A stretch of 64,000 bases of DNA, from contig NZ_CP014007.2 in NCBI RefSeq assembly GCF_001658025.2, positions 4,278,001-4,342,000 on the forward strand, in the 5' to 3' direction. Shown here in pieces: positions 1 through 9,423 of this stretch. The DNA is from Kosakonia oryzae (lineage in GTDB: Bacteria > Pseudomonadota > Gammaproteobacteria > Enterobacterales > Enterobacteriaceae). The notes beneath the pieces are model-generated. The model made no database searches. It was not told the DNA's origin and saw only the letters and a program-made list of their open reading frames with translations. Every line of letters starts with the position of its first letter. Positions within the stretch are counted from its first letter, which is position 1. Made by a program: the position numbers and the translations under genes.

Positions 1-548
1 GGCATTTTGCTCACCATGTTAACGATGCCGCCGGGATTCGCCTGACCATACAGCACGGACGACGGCCCTTTTACCACCTCAATACGTGACAGCAGGAACG
101 GCTCCCAGGCGGGACGGCTCCACCAGGCTTCTCTGGGCAGGCGCAGACCGTCGAGATATTCATCCGCTTCGAAACCGCGCACGATGATCGTGTCAAAGCG
201 GGTATCAGCACCCGAATTTTCCGAAGTAACGCCTGAGACATAGCGCAGCGCTTGCGGAATATTTCTGGCGGCGTGCGTGGCGATCTCAGCCTGAGTCACG
301 ACGGAGATACTCTGCGAAGTCCGGCTGATGGGTTGATTGGATTTGGTCACTGCTGCGGCATTATGTGCCACCAGCGTATTCTCATCCTCTTCCCCCTGAG
401 AGGCGGCAGCGCTGACCACCAGCGTCTCTTCTTTTGTGTTACCCTTCCCGAGGTCGGCAGTAAAAGCATGCCCGCTGTATCCTGCAATGATGCTTAACAC
501 CATCACTTTCAATGAGTTATCCCTGAATAAATGACCTGTGTGTTTCAT
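1..548 (-). CDS. TonB-dependent siderophore receptor, 5' part (runs off left edge)
   Basis: Reading the minus strand from the ATG at 548 gives an open frame of about 182 residues to the window edge. A short hydrophobic leader (VMVLSIIAGYSGHAFTA) is followed by a TonB-box-like ETLVVSA. The plug-domain pattern follows: a QSISVVT stretch, then IPQALRYVSGV, the IIVRGF motif and VVKGPSSVLYGQANPGGIVN. This is the plug of ferric-siderophore receptors of the FhuA/FhuE/FoxA type; the barrel lies outside the window. The protein would sit in the outer membrane and import a ferric siderophore using TonB-ExbBD energy. A Fur-like box lies about 30 bases upstream and an AraC regulator is divergent. Family is secure; the ligand cannot be told. 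Confidence 0.9.
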   Translation of the reverse strand, partial: MKHTGHLFRDNSLKVMVLSIIAGYSGHAFTADLGKGNTKEETLVVSAAASQGEEDENTLVAHNAAAVTKSNQPISRTSQSISVVTQAEIATHAARNIPQALRYVSGVTSENSGADTRFDTIIVRGFEADEYLDGLRLPREAWWSRPAWEPFLLSRIEVVKGPSSVLYGQANPGGIVNMVSKM

Positions 549-577
549 AGCACTTCCGCTTGTTATTAGAATTGAAT

Positions 578-596
578 GGAAATGATAATTATTCAA
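578..596. promoter_or_regulatory. Fur-like box upstream of the TonB receptor
   Basis: The core AATGATAATTATT matches the central part of the Fur consensus GATAATGATAATCATTATC at 12 of 13 positions; the outer bases match poorly (13 of 19 overall). It lies 30-48 bases before the receptor start, where a promoter is expected. Iron-dependent repression of the receptor is the natural inference. Confidence 0.65.
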
Positions 597-728
597 CTTC
601 AAAAGAGAAGCGGAAGCATGGCAGAATGGCGCAACTCAAGGCAAGAGTGTTGCCAGGCAGACAAAGCTTGTCTGCCTAATCAGCAATCAGGATAAAAAAT
701 GGTTTGAATCGGACAAAGGGCATGGCAG

Positions 729-1472
729 ATGACATCTCAGCACGGCATTGACGGTATTCGCCAGTTGCAGTACGGCAGAGGCGGTGAAGAACCCGTCCAC
801 CAGCATCCTCAGGGGCAACTTATCTGGGCACGTCGCGGCGTGGCGAAAATTGTTACGCCGCAGCATATCTGGCTGCTGTCACCGGGAAGAGCAATCTGGA
901 TACCTGGCGGGATCCCGCACGGGCTGCAGGCCATTGATAATGTGGTCACGCATAATATCTATTTTAATCCTGCATTTTCGCAGCGCCAGCCCGCTCAGTG
1001 CCGGGGGAGCAGCGTGACGCAGCTACTCGATGCGCTGCTGGATGCCGGGCTGGAGGCATCGCTCTCCGCTGAACGCACCGGGCTGATTTATGGGCTATTG
1101 AGCGACGAATTCCGCCGTTTAGCGCCGGTGGAACTCTGTCATATTACGTTGCCAGCCGACCGCCGGTTGCGGCAAGTGTGCGATATCCTCTGCCGCCAGC
1201 TCGATCACGGAGAGACGCTGGCCTGGTGGGGAAAGAAAGTCGGGGCCAGCGAGCGCACGCTGGCGCGACTGTTCCGGGAAGAAACGCGACTGAGTTTCTC
1301 CGAATGGAAGCAGCAGCTACGGCTGATGGAGGCCGTGTGTAATCTGGCGCGCGGCAGCGCGGTGACACAGCTTGCCAGCGAGCTGGGGTATGCCAGCCCC
1401 AGCGCGTTTATTGCTATGTTTCGTAAAAAACTGGGCGTGTCACCACAGCGTTATCTGCAGGCGGCACGCTAA
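729..1472 (+). CDS. AraC-family transcriptional regulator (cupin + HTH)
   Basis: A 247-residue protein. The N-terminal half is cupin-like, with HQHPQGQLIWARRGVAKI and WIPGGIPHGL, as in the NimR/YeaM branch of AraC proteins. The C-terminal half (about 150-247) carries the paired helix-turn-helix, with SERTLARLFREETRLSFSEW and the closing signature ASPSAFIAMFRKKLGVSPQRY. It is divergent from the TonB receptor with a 180-base shared control region, so it may regulate that gene or itself. The ATG at 729 has an AAAGGG about 10 bases upstream. The inducer is not known. Confidence 0.85.
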   Translation: MTSQHGIDGIRQLQYGRGGEEPVHQHPQGQLIWARRGVAKIVTPQHIWLLSPGRAIWIPGGIPHGLQAIDNVVTHNIYFNPAFSQRQPAQCRGSSVTQLLDALLDAGLEASLSAERTGLIYGLLSDEFRRLAPVELCHITLPADRRLRQVCDILCRQLDHGETLAWWGKKVGASERTLARLFREETRLSFSEWKQQLRLMEAVCNLARGSAVTQLASELGYASPSAFIAMFRKKLGVSPQRYLQAAR

Positions 1473-1540
1473 GCCTAACCTACTGTAAATAGAGCTGTTT
1501 TAGTTCCCTGCCCTTTTTGAGATGGTACCACCTTAGGGGC

Positions 1541-2356
1541 TTATTTCACCGCGCCTTCGGTTACGCCACTGATAAATTTACGCTGGAATATCAGGAATAC
1601 AGCCACCAGAGGCAGTATGACGATCATCGCCCCCGCCATCAGCACCGGGATATCAATGGTGTTTTTATTCTGGAAAAACATCATGCCGATCGGCAGGGTT
1701 CGTAGTTCATCTTTGTTCACCAGAATCAGGGGGATCAGGAACTCGTTCCAGGTCCAGATAAACAGCAGCAGCGCCAGCGTCGATAACGTTGGCCAGATGG
1801 CGGGCACCAGAAGGCCCCACAGAATTTTACGCCGTGATGCGCCGTCCATCACTGAAGCTTCCACTAACTCGCGCGGCACCTGTTGTAGTGCCGTAGCGAT
1901 CATCAGCGTGGTAAACGGTAGCGACAGGGCAATCTGCGGCAGAATCAGTGCCAGGTAAGTGTTGGTCAGCCCCATCCAGCGCAGCTCGTGATACAGCGGA
2001 ATAATAAAAGCTTCGCTCGGCAGCACCATGCCAAGACCAAGCAGCGCTGCCACCACCTTTTTGCCGGGGATCTTCAGCCAGGCAAAGCCAAAACCGGCCA
2101 GAATGCCGAGCAGAATGCTGCAAATCACCACCGGGATCACCACCAGCACCGAGTTCATAAAGTAAACGTTGAAATGGCCCTGCTGCCAGGCAGTGACGTA
2201 GTTTTTAAAGTTGAGTGACGCAGGCAAGGTAAAGACGCCCTGGAACAGCTCCATCTGGGTTTTGAATGAGGTCATCAGCGCCATCAGGAACGGCAGAATG
2301 GTCATCAGCGCCACGATCCAGATAAGCGCACGAAAAACGGCTGGCGTGCCACGCAT
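1541..2356 (-). CDS. ABC sugar transporter permease, MalG-type
   Basis: A 271-residue inner-membrane protein with six likely transmembrane segments. It carries the EAA-type cytoplasmic loop (ELVEASVMDGASRRKILWGLLVPAIWPTL is the region around residues 165-193), typical of binding-protein-dependent sugar permeases of the CUT1 class. The C-terminal QRKFISGVTEGAVK is the usual MalG-family ending. Its start overlaps the stop of the upstream permease by one base (TGATG), so the two are translationally coupled. It forms the channel with the next protein and would be powered by the MalK-type ATPase at 5766-6857. Confidence 0.9.
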   Translation of the reverse strand: MRGTPAVFRALIWIVALMTILPFLMALMTSFKTQMELFQGVFTLPASLNFKNYVTAWQQGHFNVYFMNSVLVVIPVVICSILLGILAGFGFAWLKIPGKKVVAALLGLGMVLPSEAFIIPLYHELRWMGLTNTYLALILPQIALSLPFTTLMIATALQQVPRELVEASVMDGASRRKILWGLLVPAIWPTLSTLALLLFIWTWNEFLIPLILVNKDELRTLPIGMMFFQNKNTIDIPVLMAGAMIVILPLVAVFLIFQRKFISGVTEGAVK

Positions 2357-3228
2357 CAGTGACGCTCCCGAATAGCAAAGTGGATTAACGCGTTGATCAA
2401 CAACACAATCATCATACTGAATACCGCAACGGCCGAGGCATAGCCGAAGTAGTGCAGGTCAAAGCCCTGCTTATACATAAAGAGATTGGTGACCATGGTT
2501 GAGGTGCCCGGCCCACCCTGCGTCATCACGTAGACCAGATCGAAGGCTTTCAGGCTGGCGATAACCGTCAGCAGCAGCGCGATACGTAACTCGGGGCGCA
2601 GTGACGGCAGCGTGATACGCATAAATTTTTGCCGCCGCGAGGAGCCATCCAGATCGGCCGCCTCCAGCAACGAGGGATCCATGCGCTGCAATCCCGACAT
2701 AAACAGCACCAGGCAAAAACCGAAGAAATACCAGGTCGCTACTATGCCGACGGCAGGCAATGCCCAGTTGAAATCCCCCAGCCATGACAGCGCCAACTGC
2801 GGCAGACCAATCGCACGCAAAAACTGGTCGATCGGGCCAAATGCCGGGTTGTACAACCAGCGCCACACCACGCCAAGAACCGCCATCGGCATGATATACG
2901 GCAGGAAAAAGAAGATGCGCAACAGGCTACGCTCGTTATTATTGCGCGTTTCATACAGGAAACTGCACAGCAGCAAACCAACACTAATCGGCAATAGCGT
3001 ATAGAACAACATCAGCAATGCGTTGTTGCCCAGCGCCACCCAGAACACCGGATCGCTGAACATACGCAGGTAGTTGCTGATGCCGCTGAAGACTGGCACG
3101 GAGGTGCCATCCCAGTCGGTAAAACTGATACCCAGCGATGCCAGCAACGGCACCAGCAGAAAAACCGCATACACCAGCACTGCGGGTAGAAGGTAGAGCG
3201 CATTGCGCCAGGCAGATTTGTTCAGCAT
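2356..3228 (-). CDS. ABC sugar transporter permease, MalF/UgpA-type
   Basis: A 290-residue membrane protein with an N-terminal transmembrane helix (LYLLPAVLVYAVFLLVPLLA) and the CUT1 EAA loop (LLEAADLDGSSRRQKFMRITLP). The MTQGGPGTSTMV motif near the C-terminus is typical of UgpA/LacF-like permeases. It is the second gene of the minus-strand operon binding protein - permease - permease, and is separated from the binding protein by a short gap holding a strong hairpin. Substrate is presumably a mono- or oligosaccharide, perhaps an amino sugar given the neighbours. Confidence 0.9.
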   Translation of the reverse strand: MLNKSAWRNALYLLPAVLVYAVFLLVPLLASLGISFTDWDGTSVPVFSGISNYLRMFSDPVFWVALGNNALLMLFYTLLPISVGLLLCSFLYETRNNNERSLLRIFFFLPYIMPMAVLGVVWRWLYNPAFGPIDQFLRAIGLPQLALSWLGDFNWALPAVGIVATWYFFGFCLVLFMSGLQRMDPSLLEAADLDGSSRRQKFMRITLPSLRPELRIALLLTVIASLKAFDLVYVMTQGGPGTSTMVTNLFMYKQGFDLHYFGYASAVAVFSMMIVLLINALIHFAIRERH

Positions 3229-3255
3229 AACCGTACTCGCTTGCAGGCCTGTCAG

Positions 3256-3279
3256 CGGCCCGGCATCACTGCCGGGCCG
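3256..3279 (-). repeat. Intercistronic hairpin between binding protein and permeases
   Basis: A perfect 10-bp inverted repeat (CGGCCCGGCA / TGCCGGGCCG) with a TCAC loop lies in the 57-base gap. No T-run follows on the minus strand, so it is more likely an mRNA-protecting or processing hairpin than a full terminator. Similar hairpins keep binding-protein transcripts in excess over permeases in other ABC operons. Confidence 0.6.
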
Positions 3280-3285
3280 GAATTA

Positions 3286-4626
3286 TCAGTGCTTCAGGGT
3301 TTTCAGGTAGCGTTGATAGTTGTCGTCGAACCTGGCAACCATCTGGTCGGCGGTTTGCCGCCCGGCCAGAAGTTGCTGCACATTCTGATTCAGTTCGGCG
3401 TTCATGGTCGGGGTCGCCCAGTCCACGTAATGACCGAGGCCATCATGCTCGTTCAGCGTTACCCACACCTGGTAGGTCTCGGCCAGTAACGGGTTATCCG
3501 CCGGGATTTGCGCATTTTTGCTGGCGCTGGCGGGCAGGAAGCCCACTTTCAGCCAGCGGTTCGCCATCTCATCCGACACGATATAGTCGATGAACTTTGC
3601 GGCGGCATCCCGCTGCTCTTTGGTTTTCGCCGTGCTGGTGATGGAGTACGCGAGGTCAGTTCCTCCCACCATCAGCGCGTGCTGCACGCCCGCGCCCATT
3701 GGCATCGCAGCAAAATGAATATCTTTATTATCTTTGAATTGCCCCAGATACCAGGTACCGCTCACCAGGAAGGCGGCCTGCCCGTTCTGGAACAGAGTGG
3801 CGGCATCGTCATGGCCAATCCCCTGGTAGCCGGTGAAGAAATAGCCTTTGTCGTTCCAGCTTTTCATCATGTTGGCGGCCTTCACCAGCTTGTCATCTTT
3901 AAAGGTACCGCCCACATCGTAAATCAGGTCATCGAGTTTTTTACGATCGCTGCTTTCGATCTGCGCTTCCCAGAGAGTACTGAGCAGTTGCTGGCCCATG
4001 TTGCCATCCAGCAACCCCAGCATCATTGGCGGGGTGCCCTGCGCTTTCAGCTTTTCCATCGCCTGTTCCAGCTCAGCGAGAGTTTTTGGCACGGCGACAC
4101 CGGCTTTATCCAGCAACGCTTTGTTGTAATACAGGCCAACCATTTCACCGAGGCTGGCGACGCCATACAGTTTGCCGCTGCCGAAGTCCTGATTATCGGA
4201 CCAGCGGTTACGTTTCAGGATTGAATCCGGGAAGCGCGTTGTCCAGCCGTAGGTTTTGGCGTAATCATCCAGCGGCCAAAGCAGCTTGTCTTTCACCAGA
4301 GAGCCCATGTCGCCACCGCCCTGGTTAACCTGGGCGATCTGCGGGCCATCACCCGCTGTCAGCGCCAGTTTGAGCGGGATACGGGTATCTTCGAAGGAGT
4401 GCACAGAACGCTGGATGACAATGCCAGGATTCTGCTGCTGAAACACTTTGATCGCTTCATCCACCGCTTCTGTCTGCTGCGGATAGTTATAAATGTCCCA
4501 CTCATTCAGGGTCACCGCCTGCGCCGAGGTCATCGCTGCGCCGAGCAGCACCCCCGCGGAAACCAGACGAGACAGGGTGCGAAGAGAGCTACAGAAGTAC
4601 TGCGAACGTACGGTTGAATCACACAT
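3286..4626 (-). CDS. ABC transporter sugar-binding protein (SBP family 1)
   Basis: From the ATG at 4626 the product has 446 residues. A Sec signal peptide is visible: basic N-region, hydrophobic [14 protein letters not shown], then a probable cut after SAQA. The mature part (VTLNEWD..., [27 protein letters not shown]) is typical of extracellular solute-binding protein family 1, which binds sugars in the periplasm. A longer frame back to 4644 would need a TTG start, so the ATG is preferred. It is the first gene of the operon with both permeases and is divergent from the GNAT/ATPase pair across a 527-base control region. Confidence 0.9.
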   Translation of the reverse strand: MCDSTVRSQYFCSSLRTLSRLVSAGVLLGAAMTSAQAVTLNEWDIYNYPQQTEAVDEAIKVFQQQNPGIVIQRSVHSFEDTRIPLKLALTAGDGPQIAQVNQGGGDMGSLVKDKLLWPLDDYAKTYGWTTRFPDSILKRNRWSDNQDFGSGKLYGVASLGEMVGLYYNKALLDKAGVAVPKTLAELEQAMEKLKAQGTPPMMLGLLDGNMGQQLLSTLWEAQIESSDRKKLDDLIYDVGGTFKDDKLVKAANMMKSWNDKGYFFTGYQGIGHDDAATLFQNGQAAFLVSGTWYLGQFKDNKDIHFAAMPMGAGVQHALMVGGTDLAYSITSTAKTKEQRDAAAKFIDYIVSDEMANRWLKVGFLPASASKNAQIPADNPLLAETYQVWVTLNEHDGLGHYVDWATPTMNAELNQNVQQLLAGRQTADQMVARFDDNYQRYLKTLKH

Positions 4627-5153
4627 AATGCTCGGTTTCTCCAACAGATGACTGGCATCCCTTCATCTCGGCACCCGCAGTTCCCGCAGGCTGATTCAGC
4701 AGAAATAACGCTCATATCCATACTTACTTTATGAAAAAAATAAAGTCAAACCTGTACAGCGAGTAATTTTTGCTCTGTGATGCAGTGCGAAAAGTGAGAA
4801 GAAAAGTGGGGTAATCAGCAGGGAATGCTGCTTAATTAGCCAGAATGCCGATGCAACCGGTCACGCTTTACGTAAGCTCAGCATAATTCACTCGTGCTTT
4901 TAAACTGCATTAACTCACTGATAGAGCATATGAAAATCGTATAGTTATGAATACCGCTCACGAGTAAATGTTAAAAAGCTCGCGGATTAAGGGCTTGCCG
5001 CTGCATCATTGCCGCATTGTCGCGTTGCTGGTCATGCGCTGTGGTTATGTTTAGCGTTTTCTTTGCAGGGCAACGCAATTATTACATCTTGAAAACTAAG
5101 TACGCTTTCATTACCGTAAAAACTGTCTATCTCCTGACCACAGAGGCACCACC
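4627..5153. other. Divergent control region of the sugar ABC locus
   Basis: No coding frame is convincing in this 527-base gap. It should hold the promoters of the leftward binding-protein operon and of the rightward GNAT/ATPase operon. The clearest signal is the 7-7-7 palindrome at 4726-4746. A looser TGAAA/TTTCA pair lies near 5089-5112. Confidence 0.6.
4726..4746. promoter_or_regulatory. Candidate operator: perfect palindrome ACTTTAT-N7-ATAAAGT
   Basis: Two perfect 7-base arms are separated by seven bases (GAAAAAA), about 100 bases before the binding-protein start. The size and symmetry suit a dimeric repressor. The ROK protein at 7126-8247 in the same locus is the obvious candidate binder, but that link is inference. 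Confidence 0.5.
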
Positions 5154-5753
5154 ATGACGGCTGAAGCTGTTATTCGTCACGCTACCGGGGCGGATTTTCC
5201 CGCGCTCTCGCGTATTTGTTTAGAAACCGCCAATGCCGGAAAAGACGCGACAGCGCTCTATTCTGACCCCGCCCTGCCCGGCCTGCGCTTTGTGATTCCC
5301 TACGCTCGTTTTGCGCCGGATTTCGCACTGGTGCTGGAACAGCAAGGCGAGGTGGTCGGCTATGCGGTGGCCGTACCGGATACCCGTGCCTTCGAGGCGC
5401 TGCTGAACCAGCAGTGGTGGCCGATGTTGCAGGCGCAATATCGTGGCTATCCGGCCAGCGCCCCGCTCGACAGCAAAGTTCTGGATACCCTCTTCCAGCC
5501 GGAGACCGCCGCCGATCTGTTGGTAAGCCAGTGGCCAGCGCACCTGCATATCAATCTGCTGCCATCCGCTCAGCAGGGTGGCTGGGGGCGCAAACTGATT
5601 GAGCAACTGCTGGCGTTGCTGCGCCAGGCGAATGTGCCCGGCGTGCACCTCGGCGTTAGCCTGCAAAATGAGCAGGTTTGCGGTTTTTATCAGCGCCTTG
5701 GCTTCACGCCCATCGTGCGCAGCAACGCCATTTATATGGGCCAGTTACTTTAA
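5154..5753 (+). CDS. GNAT-family N-acetyltransferase (OGA-HAT-like)
   Basis: A 199-residue protein with a C-terminal acetyl-CoA-binding pattern (QQGGWGRKLIEQLLALL, then VSLQNEQVCGFYQRLGF), the usual GNAT motifs A and B. The middle part (FALVLEQQGEVVGYAVAVPD followed by TRAF and WWPML) resembles the acetyltransferase-like domain fused to eukaryotic O-GlcNAcase and its bacterial stand-alone relatives. It lies 12 bases before the ATPase gene and so is in the sugar-transport operon. An amino-sugar-related substrate is plausible but not shown. Confidence 0.8.
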   Translation: MTAEAVIRHATGADFPALSRICLETANAGKDATALYSDPALPGLRFVIPYARFAPDFALVLEQQGEVVGYAVAVPDTRAFEALLNQQWWPMLQAQYRGYPASAPLDSKVLDTLFQPETAADLLVSQWPAHLHINLLPSAQQGGWGRKLIEQLLALLRQANVPGVHLGVSLQNEQVCGFYQRLGFTPIVRSNAIYMGQLL

Positions 5754-5765
5754 GCGAGACACAGT

Positions 5766-6857
5766 ATGACCAGCCTGCATCTGCAAAGCGTTAAGAAGTC
5801 TTACGAGCAAGTGAACGTGATTCACGGTATCGATCTCACCATCAACAGCGGTGAATTTGTGGTGTTTGTTGGCCCCTCGGGCTGCGGAAAATCGACGCTG
5901 CTTCGCATGATTGCCGGGCTGGAGGAGATCAGCGATGGCAAGCTGCTGATTGAGGGCGCGGATATGACCCACCAGCCAGCGACCGAGCGCGGTATCGCCA
6001 TGGTGTTTCAGTCCTACGCGCTTTACCCGAATATGACGGTGCGCGGCAACCTCGCTTATCCGCTGGAAGTGATGAAGCGTCCGAAAACCGAGATCGCACA
6101 GGCCATTGCGCAGACTGCGGAGCGCCTGCATCTGACCGAGCTGCTTGATCGTCTGCCACGTGCTTTGTCAGGCGGGCAACGTCAGCGCGTGGCGATTGGG
6201 CGCGCTATTATTCGCCATCCGCGCATTTTCCTGTTTGATGAACCCCTGTCGAATCTGGATGCTGAGCTACGTTTGCAGATGCGTATCGAAATCGCCCGGC
6301 TGCACGCCTCATTGGGTAATACCATGATTTACGTCACCCATGACCAGCTGGAAGCGATGACGCTGGCCGACCGTATAGTGGTGCTGCGTCAGGGCCGTAT
6401 TGAGCAGGTCGGTGCACCACTGGAGCTGTATCACGATCCGGACAATCTGTTTGTCGCCGGATTTATTGGTTCGCCAAAGATGAATTTCTTACCCGCAGAA
6501 GTGGCCGCCATCGCGCCTGGCGAAGTGCAGTTGCGCGTGCCTTCTCTCGGCCTTCCCGCATTAACCATGAAGATTGACGCTGCCTGCCAGGAAGGGCAGA
6601 AAGTGACGCTTGGCGTACGTCCCGAACATTTTCAGCCGGCCAGCTCAGCCAGCGCGCCGTTAAGCTTTAGCGCACCGCTGTCGTTCAGTGAGATGCTGGG
6701 CCACACCAATTATCTTTATCTGGATGTAGGCCTGGAGCGGCTGCTGGTGATTGAGGAGCGTAACGTGGCAAGCCATGAGATGGGTGAGCCGGTGCGTTAC
6801 CAACTGGATGCGGGGAGTTGTTTGTTGTTTGATGAGGGGGGAATGCGGTTGCGGTAA
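5766..6857 (+). CDS. ABC sugar transporter ATPase, MalK/UgpC/MsmX type
   Basis: A 363-residue cytoplasmic ATPase. In order it shows Walker A (GPSGCGKST, about residues 37-45), the Q-loop (VFQSYALYPNMTV), the signature LSGGQRQRVAIGRAI, Walker B (IFLFDEPLSNLDA) and the H-loop (VTHDQ). A C-terminal TOBE-type regulatory domain follows from about residue 240 (GVRPEHF). It should energise the two permeases encoded on the opposite strand. It is co-directional with the GNAT gene 12 bases upstream. Confidence 0.93.
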   Translation: MTSLHLQSVKKSYEQVNVIHGIDLTINSGEFVVFVGPSGCGKSTLLRMIAGLEEISDGKLLIEGADMTHQPATERGIAMVFQSYALYPNMTVRGNLAYPLEVMKRPKTEIAQAIAQTAERLHLTELLDRLPRALSGGQRQRVAIGRAIIRHPRIFLFDEPLSNLDAELRLQMRIEIARLHASLGNTMIYVTHDQLEAMTLADRIVVLRQGRIEQVGAPLELYHDPDNLFVAGFIGSPKMNFLPAEVAAIAPGEVQLRVPSLGLPALTMKIDAACQEGQKVTLGVRPEHFQPASSASAPLSFSAPLSFSEMLGHTNYLYLDVGLERLLVIEERNVASHEMGEPVRYQLDAGSCLLFDEGGMRLR

Positions 6858-6948
6858 AAGGCGCTACACGTGCAATAGCGGCGGTTGAGCGCCATGGAGC
6901 TTCCACCCGCAAGGCATTACGGAATTTCACTCCCGCCTTGCAGCGCAG

Positions 6949-6977
6949 CCTGAGTTCGATATTCAACCGAACTCAGG
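6949..6977. repeat. 10-bp inverted repeat between convergent genes
   Basis: CCTGAGTTCG and CGAACTCAGG are separated by nine bases in the 268-base gap between the 3' ends of the ATPase gene and the ROK gene. There is no T-run on either side, so a terminator role is possible but not clear. Confidence 0.45.
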
Positions 6978-7125
6978 TTGATACATTCATGATTGTAATA
7001 GCGGATGTACTCACCTATGGCTTAGTCAGCATCCAACTTTTGCGGGCGAACCGCGGCCTGCAGCAGCCTTCGCCTGAGGAGAACGAAACCCGCGAATGCC
7101 AGATAACGCGATACAGTGCAAATTT

Positions 7126-8247
7126 TTACGACGCTATTTCTTCATCCGCCTGTGCAGCCAGCAAATCCAGCAATTTATTCACCGCAAAACCCGCCGCACC
7201 CTGTGCCCACATTCGATTTGATTCGGTAATAAACTGCAACGGCGTCATATGCGGCGTCAGTTTCAGGCGATAGGTCTGGAAACTCTGGGTGATATTATCC
7301 AGCAAAATGCGCGATGCCATTTGTGGCTCCATCGCCAGATAGACCACATCGGGATCATAGGCAATCGACAGGTTTGCCAGCGACATACCCAACTGATGCC
7401 CGGCCTCCGCCAGCGCGCTCAGCACCTCCTGCGTCGGGCGCATATCCAGATCGCGCAGCGCCTGCGGCACCTCATCTTTCAGCGTGGCGGCCACCCGTTG
7501 CAGAATCGCTTGCGATGAAGCGACATCTTCCAGCAGGCGCTCGGAGCCATCCCCCAGCAGAGCATTGCCAATCTCACCCGCTTTACCATGACGGCCGCGA
7601 TAGAGCTGGCGATCGAGCAGAATACCTGCGCCAATCCCTTTGCCAAAGGTGGCGATAATTGCCGATTGCGCATGACCAAGCTGACCAAATACCAGCGCCG
7701 CCATCGCTAAAGCGTTGGCGTCATTTTCGATAAATACCGGCAGCGAGAAGCGCTCCTCCAGTAGCATGGCAATCGGAACGTTATCCCAGTCCAGCACGCG
7801 TGAGCGCACGCAATAGCCATTGCTGGCATCCACCAGACCAGACAGCGCCAGGCCAATGGCGCCCACCTTTCTGTTCTCCACGCCGCGCAGAAACTTTGCC
7901 AGCGCATCACCCAGTTGTTTCGGTGTCATGGCCCCGGAAGGCATTTGCTGCTCACCGATAATATTGCCGCCCAGGTCGGTCAGCACAATCAGATTACGTT
8001 CCGCATTGAGCTGGATGCCGATCACGCTGGCGTGGTCGGGATTAAGACCGAGCAGGGTTTTGGGACGCCCCATCGAGACACGTCGCAGCCCCAGCTCCTG
8101 TACGATGCCCCCGGTCAGCAGGCGATTAGTGGCCTGCGAGACCGTTGACATACTCAGGCCGCTGCGCACTTTGAGATCGGACTGGCTGATCGGCGCATTT
8201 TCGACAATCAGCCGCAGAATACGGGCAGTTACGTTCGGAGCAATCAT
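7126..8247 (-). CDS. ROK-family transcriptional repressor (NagC/Mlc/XylR-like)
   Basis: A 373-residue protein. An N-terminal winged helix (about 1-65: ISQSDLKVRSGLSMSTVSQ) is joined to a ROK sugar-kinase-like domain (IGLALSGLVD, FIENDANALAMAAL, ATFGKGIGAGILLD, GKAGEIGN). The usual ROK zinc motif CXCGXXGC is not seen, as is common in XylR-type members. It follows the BadF kinase gene by 28 bases and is likely co-transcribed with it. It would repress the sugar locus and be released by the sugar or its phosphate. Confidence 0.88.
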   Translation of the reverse strand: MIAPNVTARILRLIVENAPISQSDLKVRSGLSMSTVSQATNRLLTGGIVQELGLRRVSMGRPKTLLGLNPDHASVIGIQLNAERNLIVLTDLGGNIIGEQQMPSGAMTPKQLGDALAKFLRGVENRKVGAIGLALSGLVDASNGYCVRSRVLDWDNVPIAMLLEERFSLPVFIENDANALAMAALVFGQLGHAQSAIIATFGKGIGAGILLDRQLYRGRHGKAGEIGNALLGDGSERLLEDVASSQAILQRVAATLKDEVPQALRDLDMRPTQEVLSALAEAGHQLGMSLANLSIAYDPDVVYLAMEPQMASRILLDNITQSFQTYRLKLTPHMTPLQFITESNRMWAQGAAGFAVNKLLDLLAAQADEEIAS

Positions 8248-8275
8248 GGTTCTCTTTTTCAGCAGAATGAAAAGG

Positions 8276-9154
8276 TTATGCGGGTTGGTTCATACTGAAC
8301 TGGCTGGCAAGCCGTAGCGCACCGCTCAGCGCATCGCCCTGCGGAGGCACCAGTAGTGCGGCGATATCCGCCGGAAGCCAGGGCTGGATCGGCGCGGCCA
8401 GGCCCCCCATCAACGCCAGCTTACCGTGGCTGCGCGCCAGTAGCGGCTGTATCATCAGTGCGATATCCGCAGCGGTTTGCTGAACCAGCGCGGCGCCATG
8501 CACGTCATCCGCATGCGCAGCGGCGAAAACGTCCGGCACTATCCGCCCCCAGTCGGCTGGCGTTGCCTGACGTGACCAGATTAGCATCTGTTCCGGGCTG
8601 TCGTGGTAATGCGCCATGATGCGTTGTGTCAGCGCCGAGGACGGCACAATGCCTTCATGGGCTAGCAGCGCCAGTCGGAGCGCACGCTGCCCCAGCACCG
8701 CGCCTGAACCCGCATCGGAGAGGGCAAATCCCCAGCCGCCGAGCAGGGTAAACTGTGTGCCATCCCACGCCGCGCCCTGGCTGCCTGTGCCGGTGATAAA
8801 TACCGCCCCTGGCGCGCCATTATGCGCCCCGGCGCAGGCCGTTTCGACATCGGTAAAAACATAGCGCGACTGGCAGACCGGCTGCCAGCTCTCCAGACGT
8901 GCTTTGACCGAGGCGACATTCGCCCCGGCGAGCCCCGCCACCAGCACGGTTTGTGCCCGCGCCGCTGCCGGTAACGCCGCCTGAGTGAAAAGATCGTCAA
9001 TCACCCGCTCGATAGCGTCAATCGCCGCTTCAAAGTGCGACCAGACATTGGCCGGCCCGCCGCGCGCTTCCGCCAGCAATTGTCCCTGAGCGTCGGTGAG
9101 ACGTCCACGACAGCGCGTACCACCACCATCAATACCCAGCATCAATGACTGCAC
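8276..9154 (-). CDS. BadF/BadG-type sugar kinase (GlcNAc/glucosamine kinase-like)
   Basis: From a GTG at 9154 the product has 292 residues. AGGAGG stands six bases before this GTG, which decides the start over the longer frame to 9175. The ASKHA ATPase motifs are clear: LGIDGGGTRCRGRLTD (phosphate 1), FITGTGSQGAAWDG, and GGWGFALSDAGSGAVLGQ. The family includes eukaryotic-type N-acetylglucosamine kinase and Vibrio glucosamine kinase GspK. It probably phosphorylates the imported sugar in the cytoplasm. The exact sugar is inference from the family and the operon. Confidence 0.85.
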   Translation of the reverse strand: MQSLMLGIDGGGTRCRGRLTDAQGQLLAEARGGPANVWSHFEAAIDAIERVIDDLFTQAALPAAARAQTVLVAGLAGANVASVKARLESWQPVCQSRYVFTDVETACAGAHNGAPGAVFITGTGSQGAAWDGTQFTLLGGWGFALSDAGSGAVLGQRALRLALLAHEGIVPSSALTQRIMAHYHDSPEQMLIWSRQATPADWGRIVPDVFAAAHADDVHGAALVQQTAADIALMIQPLLARSHGKLALMGGLAAPIQPWLPADIAALLVPPQGDALSGALRLASQFSMNQPA

Positions 9155-9423
9155 GCGCTTCCTCCTGCCCGGCACCGCTCGGAATGACCTTTTATAGATG
9201 TGCGAAAGATAGGGTAAAAAAACTTAAATCGCAATAACAAATAAATATGGAAGATACAACACCAAATAAAAATGATTAAAATCATATAAATAATAAAAAT
9301 CCCGCTTTTTGAACTCAGGATACTCATTGACATTAGTTTTTCAGCCGTAATAAGTTAGCGGTCAGATTATCAGCAGCCTGACGGGTCGGGCAGCGAACAG
9401 GCAACGGGCTTCAGGGGTATAAC

